Assembly (NCBI GenBank): GCA_963770295.1
Contig: CAVYPA010000008.1
Location: 124,001-188,000, forward strand
Source of the DNA: AWTP1-13 sp963770295
Lineage (GTDB): Bacteria > Pseudomonadota > Alphaproteobacteria > Rhizobiales > Hyphomicrobiaceae
Reading direction: 5' to 3'
DNA length: 64,000 bases
The position numbers and the translations under genes are program-made. A model generated the notes under the pieces. That model was not told the origin of the DNA. It saw nothing but the letters and a program-made list of their open reading frames with translations, and made no database searches. The first letter of the stretch is position 1. Each line of letters opens with the position of its first letter. Of the stretch, positions 26,615 to 35,232 are shown one piece after another.

Positions 26615-27087
26615 TCGAGACCACCCATGCGACAGACTTCGGCCCATTCCTCCGGCGTCACCGGCTGCACGGAAAGGCGCGAGGAACGCACCAGGACCAT
26701 GTTTGCGAGTTTGCGGTTCGCCTTGACGGCGACGAGGCTCACGGGCTTCGGCATATCGGCGATGGCACGCACGTCGACGCACTTCCACACGCCCGTTGCG
26801 TCGCTGGCATCCTGATGCGCAAGGGCACAGACTTCGACGATGCCAACGATCTCCTTGCCGACGTTGGAGTGATAAAAAAAACAGCGGTCGCCGAGGCGCA
26901 TCGCCTGCATGTTGCTGCGGGCGAGGAAATTGCGCACGCCCTCCCAGGGCTCGCCCTTCTTGCCCCTGGCCTTCTGCTGCTCCCAGGAAAAGCTGTCGGG
27001 CTCGGACTTGAGCAGCCAGAAGGGTCCGGACGCGGGCTCGACCGGTTTGCCGCCTGGCGTTGCGGCAGCCTTGGGTTTGCGGGGCAT
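26599..27087 (-). CDS. EVE-domain protein
   Basis: A 162-residue protein made almost entirely of an EVE domain (PUA-like fold, thymocyte-nuclear-protein-1 type). Typical segments are F-W-L-L-K-S-E-P-D-S-F-S-W, W-E-G-V-R-N-F-L-A-R and G-D-R-C-F-F-Y-H-S. The domain binds modified bases in DNA or RNA in other systems. A short basic leader (M-P-R-K-P-K) precedes it. The ATG at 27087 has GGGAG; an upstream frame to 27168 lacks one. The stop codon lies inside the tandem repeat. It is divergent from the metC-like gene. Confidence 0.9.
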   Translation of the reverse strand: MPRKPKAAATPGGKPVEPASGPFWLLKSEPDSFSWEQQKARGKKGEPWEGVRNFLARSNMQAMRLGDRCFFYHSNVGKEIVGIVEVCALAHQDASDATGVWKCVDVRAIADMPKPVSLVAVKANRKLANMVLVRSSRLSVQPVTPEEWAEVCRMGGLDPKSV

Positions 27088-27209
27088 GCGCGTGCTCCCA
27101 AAATGCGACGAGAGGTCTTGCGTCGGCCTTGAGCGATGGCCAAGGTTGCTTGGCCGTCTCGGTGCCAACGGGCCTCAAGACGCAGCCATCCTAACGGGAG
27201 TTGGTCATC

Positions 27210-28370
27210 GTGAGCGAGCGAGAAAAGACGCGGCTGGTGCATGTGTCCCGCGCCAGGCCGGTGGGGTCGGTGGGAACCGTCAACCCGCCGGTGGTGCGGT
27301 GTTCGACCGTGCTCTACCGTGACATCGCGACGCGCAAGGGAGTGCGGGCGCGGCGCGAGCAGGGTGAGCGCCTCTTTATGTATGGCGCCAGCGGCACCCC
27401 CACTGCCTTCGCCCTGGAGGATGCCATCAACGAAATCGAAGGTGGCGAGCGCAGCGTGCTGTTGCCGACGGGACTGGCGGCCATTGCGCACGTGTTCTTG
27501 TCGCTCTTGAGGCCCGGCGACCACGTGCTGTTGGGTGAGACGGTGTATGGGCCGGCGCGGGCCATTGCCCTCAATTTTCTAGGCCCGCGCGGCATCGCCT
27601 GCGAATTCTATCCGGGCGGTCACGAGGAGGTGGCCAAGCGCCTGCGGCCCTCCACCCGCCTGGTGTATCTCGATAATCCCGGGTCCATCGTCTACGATAT
27701 CCAGGACGTGCCGGCCCTGGCGCGGCTGCTCAAAGGTCGTGACACCTTATTGGCCGTGGACAATACCTGGGGCTGTCCAGGCCTTTATCGCCCGCTGGCG
27801 CTCGGGGCGGATCTTTCGGTGGTTGCGATCACCAAGTACGTCGCCGGTCATTCCGATCTCGTCATGGGGGCGGTGGCGGCGGGCCCCCGCTGCGCCGACC
27901 AGCTCTGGCGCGATGCCGCCCTGCTGGGTCAGACCGTCAGCCCGGACGAGGCCTACAATGCGCTGAAAGGCCTGCGCAGCGCCGCCGCGCGACTGGCCAT
28001 GCACACCGCGCACGCCGCCGAAGTCGTGGCCTGGCTGAAACAGCAGCCGCAGGTCAAGCGCATTCTCTATCCACCCCTGCCGGAAGATCCGGGCCACGCC
28101 TTGTGGCGGCGCGACTTCAAGGGCGCCAACGGCCTCCTGTCGATCGAGCTTGCCCCAACCATTGCGCCCGCGGTCGCTGACCGCTTCGTCGATAGCCTGC
28201 GCCTGTTCGGAATTGGCGCCTCTTGGGGTGGCTACGAAAGCCTGGCGCTCACCTATCCCGTCATTCCCGGCTGGCACGGCGGTGCGCTGGTGCGGCTGCA
28301 CATCGGCTTGGAGGACCCAACCGATCTCATCGCCGACCTGGCGCAGGGTTTCCGCGCCGCCTTGGCCTAG
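27210..28370 (+). CDS. metC: Cystathionine beta-lyase-like PLP enzyme
   Basis: A 386-residue Cys/Met-metabolism PLP-dependent enzyme. The substrate/PLP region T-V-L-Y-R ... Y-G-A-S-G-T-P-T is followed by the PLP lysine in A-I-T-K-Y-V-A-G-H-S-D. The C-terminal G-I-G-A-S-W-G-G-Y-E-S-L matches MetC more than MetB. It cleaves cystathionine to homocysteine, pyruvate and ammonia. The start is GTG at 27210 with GGGAG 9 bases upstream; an in-frame TTG 9 bases earlier is less likely. It stands alone, with no nearby met gene. Confidence 0.85.
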   Translation: MSEREKTRLVHVSRARPVGSVGTVNPPVVRCSTVLYRDIATRKGVRARREQGERLFMYGASGTPTAFALEDAINEIEGGERSVLLPTGLAAIAHVFLSLLRPGDHVLLGETVYGPARAIALNFLGPRGIACEFYPGGHEEVAKRLRPSTRLVYLDNPGSIVYDIQDVPALARLLKGRDTLLAVDNTWGCPGLYRPLALGADLSVVAITKYVAGHSDLVMGAVAAGPRCADQLWRDAALLGQTVSPDEAYNALKGLRSAAARLAMHTAHAAEVVAWLKQQPQVKRILYPPLPEDPGHALWRRDFKGANGLLSIELAPTIAPAVADRFVDSLRLFGIGASWGGYESLALTYPVIPGWHGGALVRLHIGLEDPTDLIADLAQGFRAALA

Positions 28371-28390
28371 CCGGCCGGTCGCCGTGCCAA

Positions 28391-28481
28391 CCTTGAGCTC
28401 ATGCCTTGAGCCAGGGCCTTGAGCCAGGGCCTTGAGCCAGGGCCTTGAGCCAGGGCCTTGAGCCAGGGCCTTGTGCCCAGC
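28391..28481. repeat. 13-bp tandem repeat (CCTTGAGCCAGGG)
   Basis: Five perfect head-to-tail copies of CCTTGAGCCAGGG run from 28404 to 28468. They are flanked by degenerate 13-bp units at 28391-28403 (CCTTGAGCTCATG) and 28469-28481 (CCTTGTGCCCAGC). The array fills most of the gap between two convergent genes and contains no inverted structure typical of a terminator. Confidence 0.95.
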
Positions 28482-28499
28482 GGCCGGTCGTCGTCGGCC

Positions 28500-29039
28500 C
28501 TAGTGCATGTGCCCGCCGGAGGCGGCGCCGACCGGGGCGACCGTGTATTCGACCTCGACGGTGCCGGCCTTTTCAAAGGTGAGACTACCCCTGACGTTTT
28601 GGCCTTGCTTGAGCCCGTCGCTGAGCCCGGTCAGCATCAGGTGATAGCCGCCGGGTTTTAGCTCGACCGTCTGACCGGGTTTGATCTCGAGGCCATCCTT
28701 GAGGTGACGCATCTTCATGACGTTGTTGGCCATGGACATTTCGTGCACTTCCACCTCGCGGGCGCCCGTTAACGAGCCGCCGACCAGCCGGTCTGGTTGC
28801 GTGCCATTGTTGGTGATTTTGAGGTAGGCGCCGCCGACCTTGGCGCCGGCCGGCGTGGCACGCGCCCACGGCGCTTGGACCAACAGGTCTCCAAGCTTGT
28901 AGCTGGCGGTTTGCGCTACGGCCGCACAAGCCAAGCCACAGGCAAAAGCCGCGATGATGGCGAGGCGGGCACCGCGGCGGGCTAAGGCTGCGTATCGCTG
29001 TGCCCGCGTGGAAAACAGGGAAGGCAAAAGACTAAGCAT
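28500..29039 (-). CDS. Periplasmic copper chaperone PCu(A)C family
   Basis: A 179-residue secreted protein. The PCu(A)C copper-binding motif is clear: H-E-M-S-M (His and Met) then M-K-M-R-H-L about ten residues on, followed by the family's L-K-P-G-G-Y-H-L-M-L. The C-terminus G-G-H-M-H may add metal ligands. In the family it delivers copper to the CuA site of cytochrome c oxidase. The start at 29039 has AAGGAT upstream, and the N-terminal region includes an unusually long leader before the hydrophobic signal core. The next gene upstream on the same strand is DUF2946-like. Confidence 0.88.
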   Translation of the reverse strand: MLSLLPSLFSTRAQRYAALARRGARLAIIAAFACGLACAAVAQTASYKLGDLLVQAPWARATPAGAKVGGAYLKITNNGTQPDRLVGGSLTGAREVEVHEMSMANNVMKMRHLKDGLEIKPGQTVELKPGGYHLMLTGLSDGLKQGQNVRGSLTFEKAGTVEVEYTVAPVGAASGGHMH

Positions 29040-29106
29040 GACAATCATCCTTGAAGGGCGAGGAAAGCTGCGGCACCGGCAGGCGGCGCCAAGCGCTAAA
29101 AAACGT

Positions 29107-29490
29107 TCACAGGACCGCCGCGGGCGGCCCGCGCACCGGTGGACGCAGGGCAAGCCTCAGGCCCTCGCGGCGCTCGGCAATCCGCGGCGTTGCCGGCGCC
29201 GGGGTGAGCAGGTGTGCAAGCGCGGTTTTCTGCGCGGCCACATCGATAAAGGGCGGGCCCAACCCCGCGCAGATCGGACAGTTGACTTGGCTGTCCGCGG
29301 GGCTCGGCGGCCGGTCGACGGCGAGCCCGGCGTTGTCGCCGCCGTGACAAATGCGGGCGAGATCGGCGGCGAGCTTGGAGAGCTGCACGGCCGCGCCGAG
29401 CATGGCCGTCTTGTGGCGCTCAAGGGCTGCGGCATGGGCCAGCATGCCGACCGCCGCAACGACGCTGATCCATCGGCGCAGGTGCAACAT
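29107..29490 (-). CDS. DUF2946-like small secreted/membrane protein
   Basis: A 127-residue protein with an N-terminal hydrophobic segment (I-S-V-V-A-A-V-G-M-L-A-H-A-A) and the C-x-x-C pair in V-N-C-P-I-C-A-G, plus I-C-H-G-G earlier. These features fit the DUF2946 family, which often neighbours copper genes. ACGAGGAG precedes the ATG at 29490. It lies 67 bp upstream of the PCu(A)C chaperone on the same strand, so a common transcript and a copper-related role are likely. Confidence 0.65.
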   Translation of the reverse strand: MLHLRRWISVVAAVGMLAHAAALERHKTAMLGAAVQLSKLAADLARICHGGDNAGLAVDRPPSPADSQVNCPICAGLGPPFIDVAAQKTALAHLLTPAPATPRIAERREGLRLALRPPVRGPPAAVL

Positions 29491-29673
29491 GGCTCCTCGT
29501 GCCAGCATTAGGTCACAAGCGCCCGCGAACTGCAACGCGTCATGGCGCGGGGGGCCTGCCAAGCTCACATCGCTCCCGCATCCGAGCGCAGATCAAGTTT
29601 TCCGTTCCGTCGCCAAGATGCCTGCCATATCGTTGTGCCGTGCCCAAGATCGCCAAAGGCATGGAGCGCTAGC

Positions 29674-30510
29674 ATGCCCTCGCCGCTGCCCGAGTACGAG
29701 CTCTACGCCATTCGCTATGCCACGCGTGAGGCCCGGCGGCGCGACAATTTCATCGGTGGCGATCCGCACGACGGTCCGATGCCGATGGACTACTACACCT
29801 GGGTCGCGCTCGGCCACAGCGGGGCCTACGTCATCGACACCGGCTTCACTGCCGAGATGGCAAGCGCGCGCCAACGCTCATTTCTGCGCTGTCCCGTCGA
29901 CAGCTTGGTGCTGCTGGGGCTCGAGGCCGGCGCCGTGCGCGATGTGATCCTCACCCACATGCACTACGATCATGTCGGCAACTTCCACAAATTTCCCAAT
30001 GCCCGCTTCCATCTGCAGGAGCGCGAGATGGCCTATGCCACGGGCAAATACATGCGCTACCCGCGCATCGGCCACAGCTATCACGTCGAGGACGTGGTCG
30101 GCATGGTGCGCCTCAACTTCAAGGGCCGGGTCGAGATGCACAACGGCGAGGTCGAGCTCGCAGCGGGGCTGACGCTGCATCCCACGCACGGGCATTCCGA
30201 CGGACTGCAGTCGGTGCGCATTCATACCAAGCGCGGGTGGGTGGTGCTGGCCTCCGACGCCACCCACTACTATGAAAACATGGGCACCAACCGCCCCTTC
30301 ACCACGGCCTTTCACATCGGCCAGATGCTCGACGCCTACCGGACCTTGGAGCGGCTGGCGCCGACGCCCCGGCACATTGTGCCGGGTCACGATCCCTACG
30401 TCATGCAGGAGTACCCGGCCGCGAAGCCGGCGCTCGAGACCATCGTGGTGCGCCTCGATGCCGAGCCGATTGCGCCGCCTCTGAGCTTCGGCGCCCCTGC
30501 CGGACACTGA
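29674..30510 (+). CDS. Metallo-beta-lactamase-fold hydrolase (N-acyl-homoserine-lactonase-like)
   Basis: A 278-residue MBL-fold enzyme. The metal ligands are present: T-H-M-H-Y-D-H-V-G (HxHxDH), H-G-H-S-D-G, an Asp in S-D-A-T-H-Y-Y and a final P-G-H-D-P. The size and the M-H-Y-D-H context resemble quorum-quenching AiiA-type lactonases, but such sequences are also found in general lactone catabolism. GGAGCG lies before the ATG at 29674. It opens a plus-strand run of five genes. Confidence 0.82.
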   Translation: MPSPLPEYELYAIRYATREARRRDNFIGGDPHDGPMPMDYYTWVALGHSGAYVIDTGFTAEMASARQRSFLRCPVDSLVLLGLEAGAVRDVILTHMHYDHVGNFHKFPNARFHLQEREMAYATGKYMRYPRIGHSYHVEDVVGMVRLNFKGRVEMHNGEVELAAGLTLHPTHGHSDGLQSVRIHTKRGWVVLASDATHYYENMGTNRPFTTAFHIGQMLDAYRTLERLAPTPRHIVPGHDPYVMQEYPAAKPALETIVVRLDAEPIAPPLSFGAPAGH

Positions 30511-30564
30511 CGGCGCAACCTTCAACGCCCACGCTTTGGCGTCGGGCAATTCATGGAGCACGAC

Positions 30565-31521
30565 ATGCAAATTGAATTCATCGGCCTCGGCCTCATGGGT
30601 GCGAGCATGGCCCAAAACCTGCAAAAGGCCGGCTATCGCCTGTTGGTCAACGACCTCAACCGCGCCGCGGCCGAACCGCACCTCGGCCGCGGCGCCGGCT
30701 GGGCAGAAACGCCCCGCGCTGTCGCCGAGGCAAGCGATGTGGTCTTCACCTCGCTGCCCGGCCCGGCGGAGGTCGAGGCGGTGGCCGTCGGCGATGGCGG
30801 GCTGCTCGAGGGCCTGCGCAAGGAGGCGGCCTACTTCGACCTATCGACCAACTCGCCGACCGTGGTTCGCAAGCTCAACGCCCGCTTTAGTGCCCAGGGC
30901 GTGCACATGCTCGATGCGCCCGTCAGCGGCGGACCCGCCGGCGCCCGTTCCGGTCGGCTGGCGCTGTGGGTAGGCGGCGACGAGGCGATCTTTTTACGCC
31001 ACAAGCCGCTGCTCGATGCCATGGGAGATCAGGCCCGCTACGTCGGACCGATCGGGGCGGGATCGGTGGCAAAGCTCGTCCACAACTGCGCCGGCTATGC
31101 CATCAACGCCGCCCTGGCCGAGGTGTTTGCGCTTGGCGTCAAAGGCGGCGTGGAGCCCTTGGCCTTGTGGGAGGCGGTGCGCACGGGCGCGGTCGGCCGC
31201 CGCCGCACCTTCGATGCCCTGGTCGACCAGTTCTTGCCGGGTAAGTATGACCCGCCACACTTTCAGCTGCGCCTGGCGCACAAGGACGTCTCGCTGGCAA
31301 CCCAACTGGGGCGTGAGCTCAGCGTACCGATGCGTCTGGCTGAGCTGGCGCTGGCCGAGATGACCGAGGCCATCAATCGCGGCTGGGCCGGGCGTGACTC
31401 ACGCGTTGCCATGCTGCCGCAGCTCGAGCGCTCCGGGGTTTCAATCGCCGTCGAGGCCGAGCGCATCAAGGCCGCCCTCGACCGCGACCCGCCTTTCAAT
31501 GCCGACCCCAAGCGCAGCTGA
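30565..31521 (+). CDS. 3-hydroxyisobutyrate-dehydrogenase-like NAD(P)-binding oxidoreductase
   Basis: A 318-residue beta-hydroxyacid dehydrogenase. The dinucleotide motif is G-L-G-L-M-G-A-S-M, with the substrate motif D-A-P-V-S-G-G-P-A-G and the catalytic lysine in G-S-V-A-K-L-V-H-N. The ATG at 30565 is favoured because GGAG lies 6 bases upstream; 30553 is an alternative. It oxidises a beta-hydroxy acid. The 54-bp gap after the lactonase-like gene fits an operon. Confidence 0.88.
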   Translation: MQIEFIGLGLMGASMAQNLQKAGYRLLVNDLNRAAAEPHLGRGAGWAETPRAVAEASDVVFTSLPGPAEVEAVAVGDGGLLEGLRKEAAYFDLSTNSPTVVRKLNARFSAQGVHMLDAPVSGGPAGARSGRLALWVGGDEAIFLRHKPLLDAMGDQARYVGPIGAGSVAKLVHNCAGYAINAALAEVFALGVKGGVEPLALWEAVRTGAVGRRRTFDALVDQFLPGKYDPPHFQLRLAHKDVSLATQLGRELSVPMRLAELALAEMTEAINRGWAGRDSRVAMLPQLERSGVSIAVEAERIKAALDRDPPFNADPKRS

Positions 31522-31547
31522 TCGCGAGCGCGGAAAGCCACACAACC

Positions 31548-32552
31548 ATGCGACGCACCCTAGCGCTGATCGTGTGCTGCTGGGCCCTGTTGTGGCCGAT
31601 CGCTGCCATGGCCGAGACCGACGTCATCCGTATCCCGCGCGGGGCTGGGGGCGTCGGCTTCCTGCCGCTCCTGGTCATGGAGCAAAAGGGGCTTGTCGAG
31701 AAACAGGCGCGTGCGCTGGGCGCGGCCAATCTGCGGGCCGATTGGATCAAGCTCGGCGGTCCCGCCGTCGTCAACGACCTGCTGTTGTCCGGGGCGGCCG
31801 ACGTCGTCGTCGCCGGCCCACCGGCCTTTCTGACCCTGTGGGATCGAACGCGCGAGACCACCAAAGTCAAGGGCATCGCCGCTATGAGCTCGATCCCGAT
31901 GTATCTCAACACCCGCGCGGCACACCTCAACTCGATCAATGATCTCAAGCCCAACGACAAGATCGCGGTCACGGCAGTGAAGGTTTCGATTCCCGCCATC
32001 ATCATGCAAATGGCGGCGCTCAAGGAGTTCGGTGTGGCAAACTATGCCCATTACGACCCCTTCACCGTCTCGCTTACCCATGCCGATGCGCTGATCGCAC
32101 TCAGCTCCGGGCGCGCCGACATCACCGCGCATTTCGCCTCACCGCCCTTTCATCAGCGCGAGCGCAAGCTCGCTGACATGCGCACGATCATGACCTCAAA
32201 TGAGGTGATGGGCGGACCCAGCACCTTCACCATGCTTTACACGACCAGCCGCTTCCACGATGCCAACCCCAAGGCCATAGCGGCCGTCTTGCAGGCGCTG
32301 GCGGAGGCGATTGCGAGCATCAACGCCGACCGGCGCGCCGCCGCTCAGACCTTCATCGACCTGGAGGCGCAACGCCTGCCCATCGCCGAGGTGTTGGAGG
32401 TCTTGAACGATCCCGACATCCGCTACACCACGACGCCGGAAAACGTCATGAAGTATGCGGACTTCATGGCCGGCGTCGGCAGCATCAAGGCCCGTCCACT
32501 CAGCTGGCAGGAGCTGTTCTTTCCCAGCATCCATCATGTCCCGGGTGGCTAG
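31548..32552 (+). CDS. ABC transporter substrate-binding protein, NitT/TauT (NMT1-like) type
   Basis: A 334-residue periplasmic protein with a signal peptide ending A-A-M-A. The mature part has the SsuA/ThiY-like pattern, including a G-G-P-A-V-V-N-D-L-L-L-S-G-A-A-D segment in the first lobe. Solutes bound by the family include sulfonates, nitrate, thiamine precursors and aromatics. No cognate permease or ATPase is adjacent, so it is an orphan or uses a remote transporter. It lies 26 bp after the dehydrogenase gene. Confidence 0.82.
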   Translation: MRRTLALIVCCWALLWPIAAMAETDVIRIPRGAGGVGFLPLLVMEQKGLVEKQARALGAANLRADWIKLGGPAVVNDLLLSGAADVVVAGPPAFLTLWDRTRETTKVKGIAAMSSIPMYLNTRAAHLNSINDLKPNDKIAVTAVKVSIPAIIMQMAALKEFGVANYAHYDPFTVSLTHADALIALSSGRADITAHFASPPFHQRERKLADMRTIMTSNEVMGGPSTFTMLYTTSRFHDANPKAIAAVLQALAEAIASINADRRAAAQTFIDLEAQRLPIAEVLEVLNDPDIRYTTTPENVMKYADFMAGVGSIKARPLSWQELFFPSIHHVPGG

Positions 32553-32654
32553 CGCCAGCGGTCATCGGTTTTTTGCGCTTTGGCGGAGGAGAGCGGATGT
32601 CGTAGCCTCGCTTCGACAAACGACAAACTTAGAAAACTTGCTGGGAGGAAAGGC

Positions 32655-34235
32655 ATGCTGCGCGCCCTATTGCTATTGGCTGCAACCCTTACCGCCACGG
32701 GGCTGGCCTCGAGTGGGAGCAGCGCGCAAACGCCCAAGCGCGGTGGCATCCTCAATTTCGCCGTGGTCGCCGAAACCTCCGGCTACGACTGCCACGCCTC
32801 CCAGACCTTCGCCCTGCTGCACCCCATTAGCCCGCAGTATTCACTGCTGGTAAAGTGGGACGCCACCGAGAATTCGAAGATCATCGGCGATTTGGCAAAG
32901 AGCTGGAGCATCGCGCCGGATGGCCTCACCTACACCTTTACCCTCAACGATGGCGTCCAATTCCACGACGGCTCGCCGCTGACGTCGGCCGACATCAAGG
33001 CCACCTTCGAGCGCATCATCACCCCGCCGGAGGGAGTGGTGTCGGTGCGCAAGGAGCGTTTCGCCGACGTTGCCGGCATCGAGACCCCCAACTCCGCGAC
33101 GGTGGTGTTCAAGCTGAAAGCGGTCAACTCCTCCTTCATGGCGCTGTTGGCCTCGCCCTTCAACTGCGTCTACAGCGCCGCCAAGCTCAAAGCCAACCCG
33201 AAATACCCCGAGACGGAGGTGATGGGTTCGGGCCCATTTCGTCTGGTCGAACACGTGCGCGGTTCACACTGGACCGCGAAACGCAACGATGACTATTTCC
33301 GCAAGGGTCTGCCCTACCTCGACGGCTACAAGGCGTTTTTCGTCAGGAGTACGGCGGTGGTGCCCGGCATCCTCGGCGGTCAGTTCGACGCCGAATTCCG
33401 CGGCCAAAATCCCGCCGAGCGTGATCAGCTTTTGGCCAGAGCCAAAGACCGGCTGCTGTCCTACGAGGGACCATGGGCCACCGTCATGTTGCTTATCTTC
33501 AACACGGAAAAGAAGCCGTTCGACGACGTGCGCGTACGCCAGGCCTTGTCGCTGGCGCTCGACCGTTGGGCCGGCGGTGCGGCGCTGTCCAAGATCTCCA
33601 TCATGAAGCACGTCGGCGGCATCATGCGTCCGGGCTCCGAGTGGGCCTTGCCGGAGGGCGAGCTCGAGCAGCAGGTTGGCTACGCGCGGGATATCGAAAA
33701 ATCCCGGGCCCAGGCGCGCGAGCTGCTCAAGCAGGCCGGGGTCGACAATCTGACCGTCAAGCTTTTTAACCGCACGGTGTCGGAGCCCTATACCCCGGCG
33801 GGCATCTTCGTGATCAACGAGTGGCGCAAGATCGGGGTTGCCGCCGAGCATCTGCAGGTCGAAACCAGGACCTACTTCGATAGCCTGGTCGCGGGCAGCT
33901 TCGAGGTGGCGATCTGGCCGCTGACGGAGCCGGCCGACGATCCAAGCGCGCAACTTTATGGCTTTATCACCAATAAGGCCTCCACGCTTAGCTATTCGCG
34001 CCACAACGATGCCAAGCTCGACGACCTGTTCGAGCGCCAGCAGCGCACGCTCGATCCCGCCCAGCGCTTGCGCCTGGTGCAGGAGGCCGACCGCTATGCG
34101 TTGGCGCAAGCCTATTCGGTACCGATCTTGTGGTGGAACCGCATCGTCGTACACGACAAGAAAATCAAGGGATGGACCATGTCACCCAGCCACTTCCAAG
34201 GCACGGACCTGACCAACGTGTGGCTCGACCCCTAA
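32655..34235 (+). CDS. ABC transporter substrate-binding protein, family 5 (peptide/opine-type)
   Basis: A 526-residue extracytoplasmic solute-binding protein with a signal peptide. It has the classic DppA-like stretches L-A-K-S-W-S-I-A-P-D-G-L-T-Y-T-F, V-Q-F-H-D-G-S-P-L-T, and V-R-Q-A-L-S-L-A-L-D-R. GGGAGGAAAGGC precedes the ATG at 32655. Its DppB/C/D/F partners are not in the window, making it a second orphan binding protein next to a NitT/TauT-type one. The ligand is unknown. Confidence 0.88.
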   Translation: MLRALLLLAATLTATGLASSGSSAQTPKRGGILNFAVVAETSGYDCHASQTFALLHPISPQYSLLVKWDATENSKIIGDLAKSWSIAPDGLTYTFTLNDGVQFHDGSPLTSADIKATFERIITPPEGVVSVRKERFADVAGIETPNSATVVFKLKAVNSSFMALLASPFNCVYSAAKLKANPKYPETEVMGSGPFRLVEHVRGSHWTAKRNDDYFRKGLPYLDGYKAFFVRSTAVVPGILGGQFDAEFRGQNPAERDQLLARAKDRLLSYEGPWATVMLLIFNTEKKPFDDVRVRQALSLALDRWAGGAALSKISIMKHVGGIMRPGSEWALPEGELEQQVGYARDIEKSRAQARELLKQAGVDNLTVKLFNRTVSEPYTPAGIFVINEWRKIGVAAEHLQVETRTYFDSLVAGSFEVAIWPLTEPADDPSAQLYGFITNKASTLSYSRHNDAKLDDLFERQQRTLDPAQRLRLVQEADRYALAQAYSVPILWWNRIVVHDKKIKGWTMSPSHFQGTDLTNVWLDP

Positions 34236-34236
34236 A

Positions 34237-35232
34237 GTGTCCGGCGAGCCCAGCTATCGCGCCATCGTCTGCGAGGCGCTGGGCCCCATCGAGGGGCTCG
34301 TGCTGAAGCGGCTGAGCCGTGCGCCGCTCAAGCCGAACAGCGTCCGCATCGCCGTCAAGGCGGCCGGCCTCAACTTCCCGGACATCTTGATGATCCGGGG
34401 CGCCTACCAGCATCGCCCCGCCCTGCCGTTCGTGCCGGGGCTGGAAGCGGCGGGTATCGTCACCGAAGTGGCCGACGGGGTTGGCCGGCCCGCCGTTGGC
34501 GACCAGGTCATGGTTGCGCTCGGCAGCGGCGGCTACGCCGAGGAGGCCGTTGTCGTCGCCGATGAGGTGGTGCCAATGCCGCCGGGCTTCTCCTTCGCGG
34601 AAGCGGCCACCTTCCGGGTCGGACACCTGACCGCCTACCATGCGCTCAAGACGCGCGCCGATCTCAAGGCCGACCAGACGCTGCTCGTGCTGGGGGCCGC
34701 CGGTGGCGTTGGCTTGGCCTCGGTGCAGCTCGGCAAGGTGCTGGGTGCGCGCGTGATCGCCGCCGCCGCTGGCGATGCCAAGTTGCGTGCCGCCCAAGAG
34801 ATGGGCGCCGACGCTCTGATTGATTACAGCCGCGAGCCGGCCGACGCCGCCGTCAAGCGCCTGACCGATGGCGCCGGCGCCGATGTTGTCTTGGATCCCA
34901 CCGGCCTTGCGGACACGCTGGCGCTGCGCGCGCTGGCCTGGAATGGGAAGCTGCTCGTGGTTGGCTTCAGTGCGGGAACGATCCCCGCCTATACAGCCAA
35001 CCGCATCCTGTTAAAGGGCGCCAGTGTCCTGGGTGTGCGCGCCGGCGAAGCCGGTCGCAAGGATCCGGGCCTGCGCCGACAGGAACTGGCAGCGCTGGCG
35101 GCGCTGGCGCGTGCCGGCCTGATCAGGCCCAGGCTGTCGGCCAGCTTTCCCTTGGAAGGCTTCGCCGAGGCCATGCGCGGCTTGGCCGAGCGTCGGGCGA
35201 TAGGGCGCATTGCCCTCATCACCGGGCGTTAG
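34237..35232 (+). CDS. Zinc-independent MDR quinone oxidoreductase-like protein
   Basis: A 331-residue medium-chain reductase of the QOR branch. The NADPH-binding motif is A-A-G-G-V-G-L-A-S-V-Q-L, preceded by the family's G-L-E-A-A-G and G-D-Q-V-M segments. The structural zinc-binding cysteine cluster of alcohol dehydrogenases is absent. The start is GTG at 34237, one base after the upstream stop, so translation is probably coupled. The 3' end overlaps the convergent MFS gene by four bases. Confidence 0.88.
   Translation: MSGEPSYRAIVCEALGPIEGLVLKRLSRAPLKPNSVRIAVKAAGLNFPDILMIRGAYQHRPALPFVPGLEAAGIVTEVADGVGRPAVGDQVMVALGSGGYAEEAVVVADEVVPMPPGFSFAEAATFRVGHLTAYHALKTRADLKADQTLLVLGAAGGVGLASVQLGKVLGARVIAAAAGDAKLRAAQEMGADALIDYSREPADAAVKRLTDGAGADVVLDPTGLADTLALRALAWNGKLLVVGFSAGTIPAYTANRILLKGASVLGVRAGEAGRKDPGLRRQELAALAALARAGLIRPRLSASFPLEGFAEAMRGLAERRAIGRIALITGR

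Noticed and set aside
26180..27178. 332-residue minus-strand frame across the EVE gene and repeat
   Set aside because: Translates the tandem repeat in a second frame and overlaps the EVE gene; no start signal and no domain.
27088..27209. SAM riboswitch in front of the metC-like gene
   Set aside because: The 122-bp gap to the EVE gene lacks a recognisable SAM-II or SAM-I core; only generic GC-rich stems are seen.
28391..28481. Possible CRISPR array
   Set aside because: The 13-bp units are directly adjacent without spacers; a plain tandem repeat.
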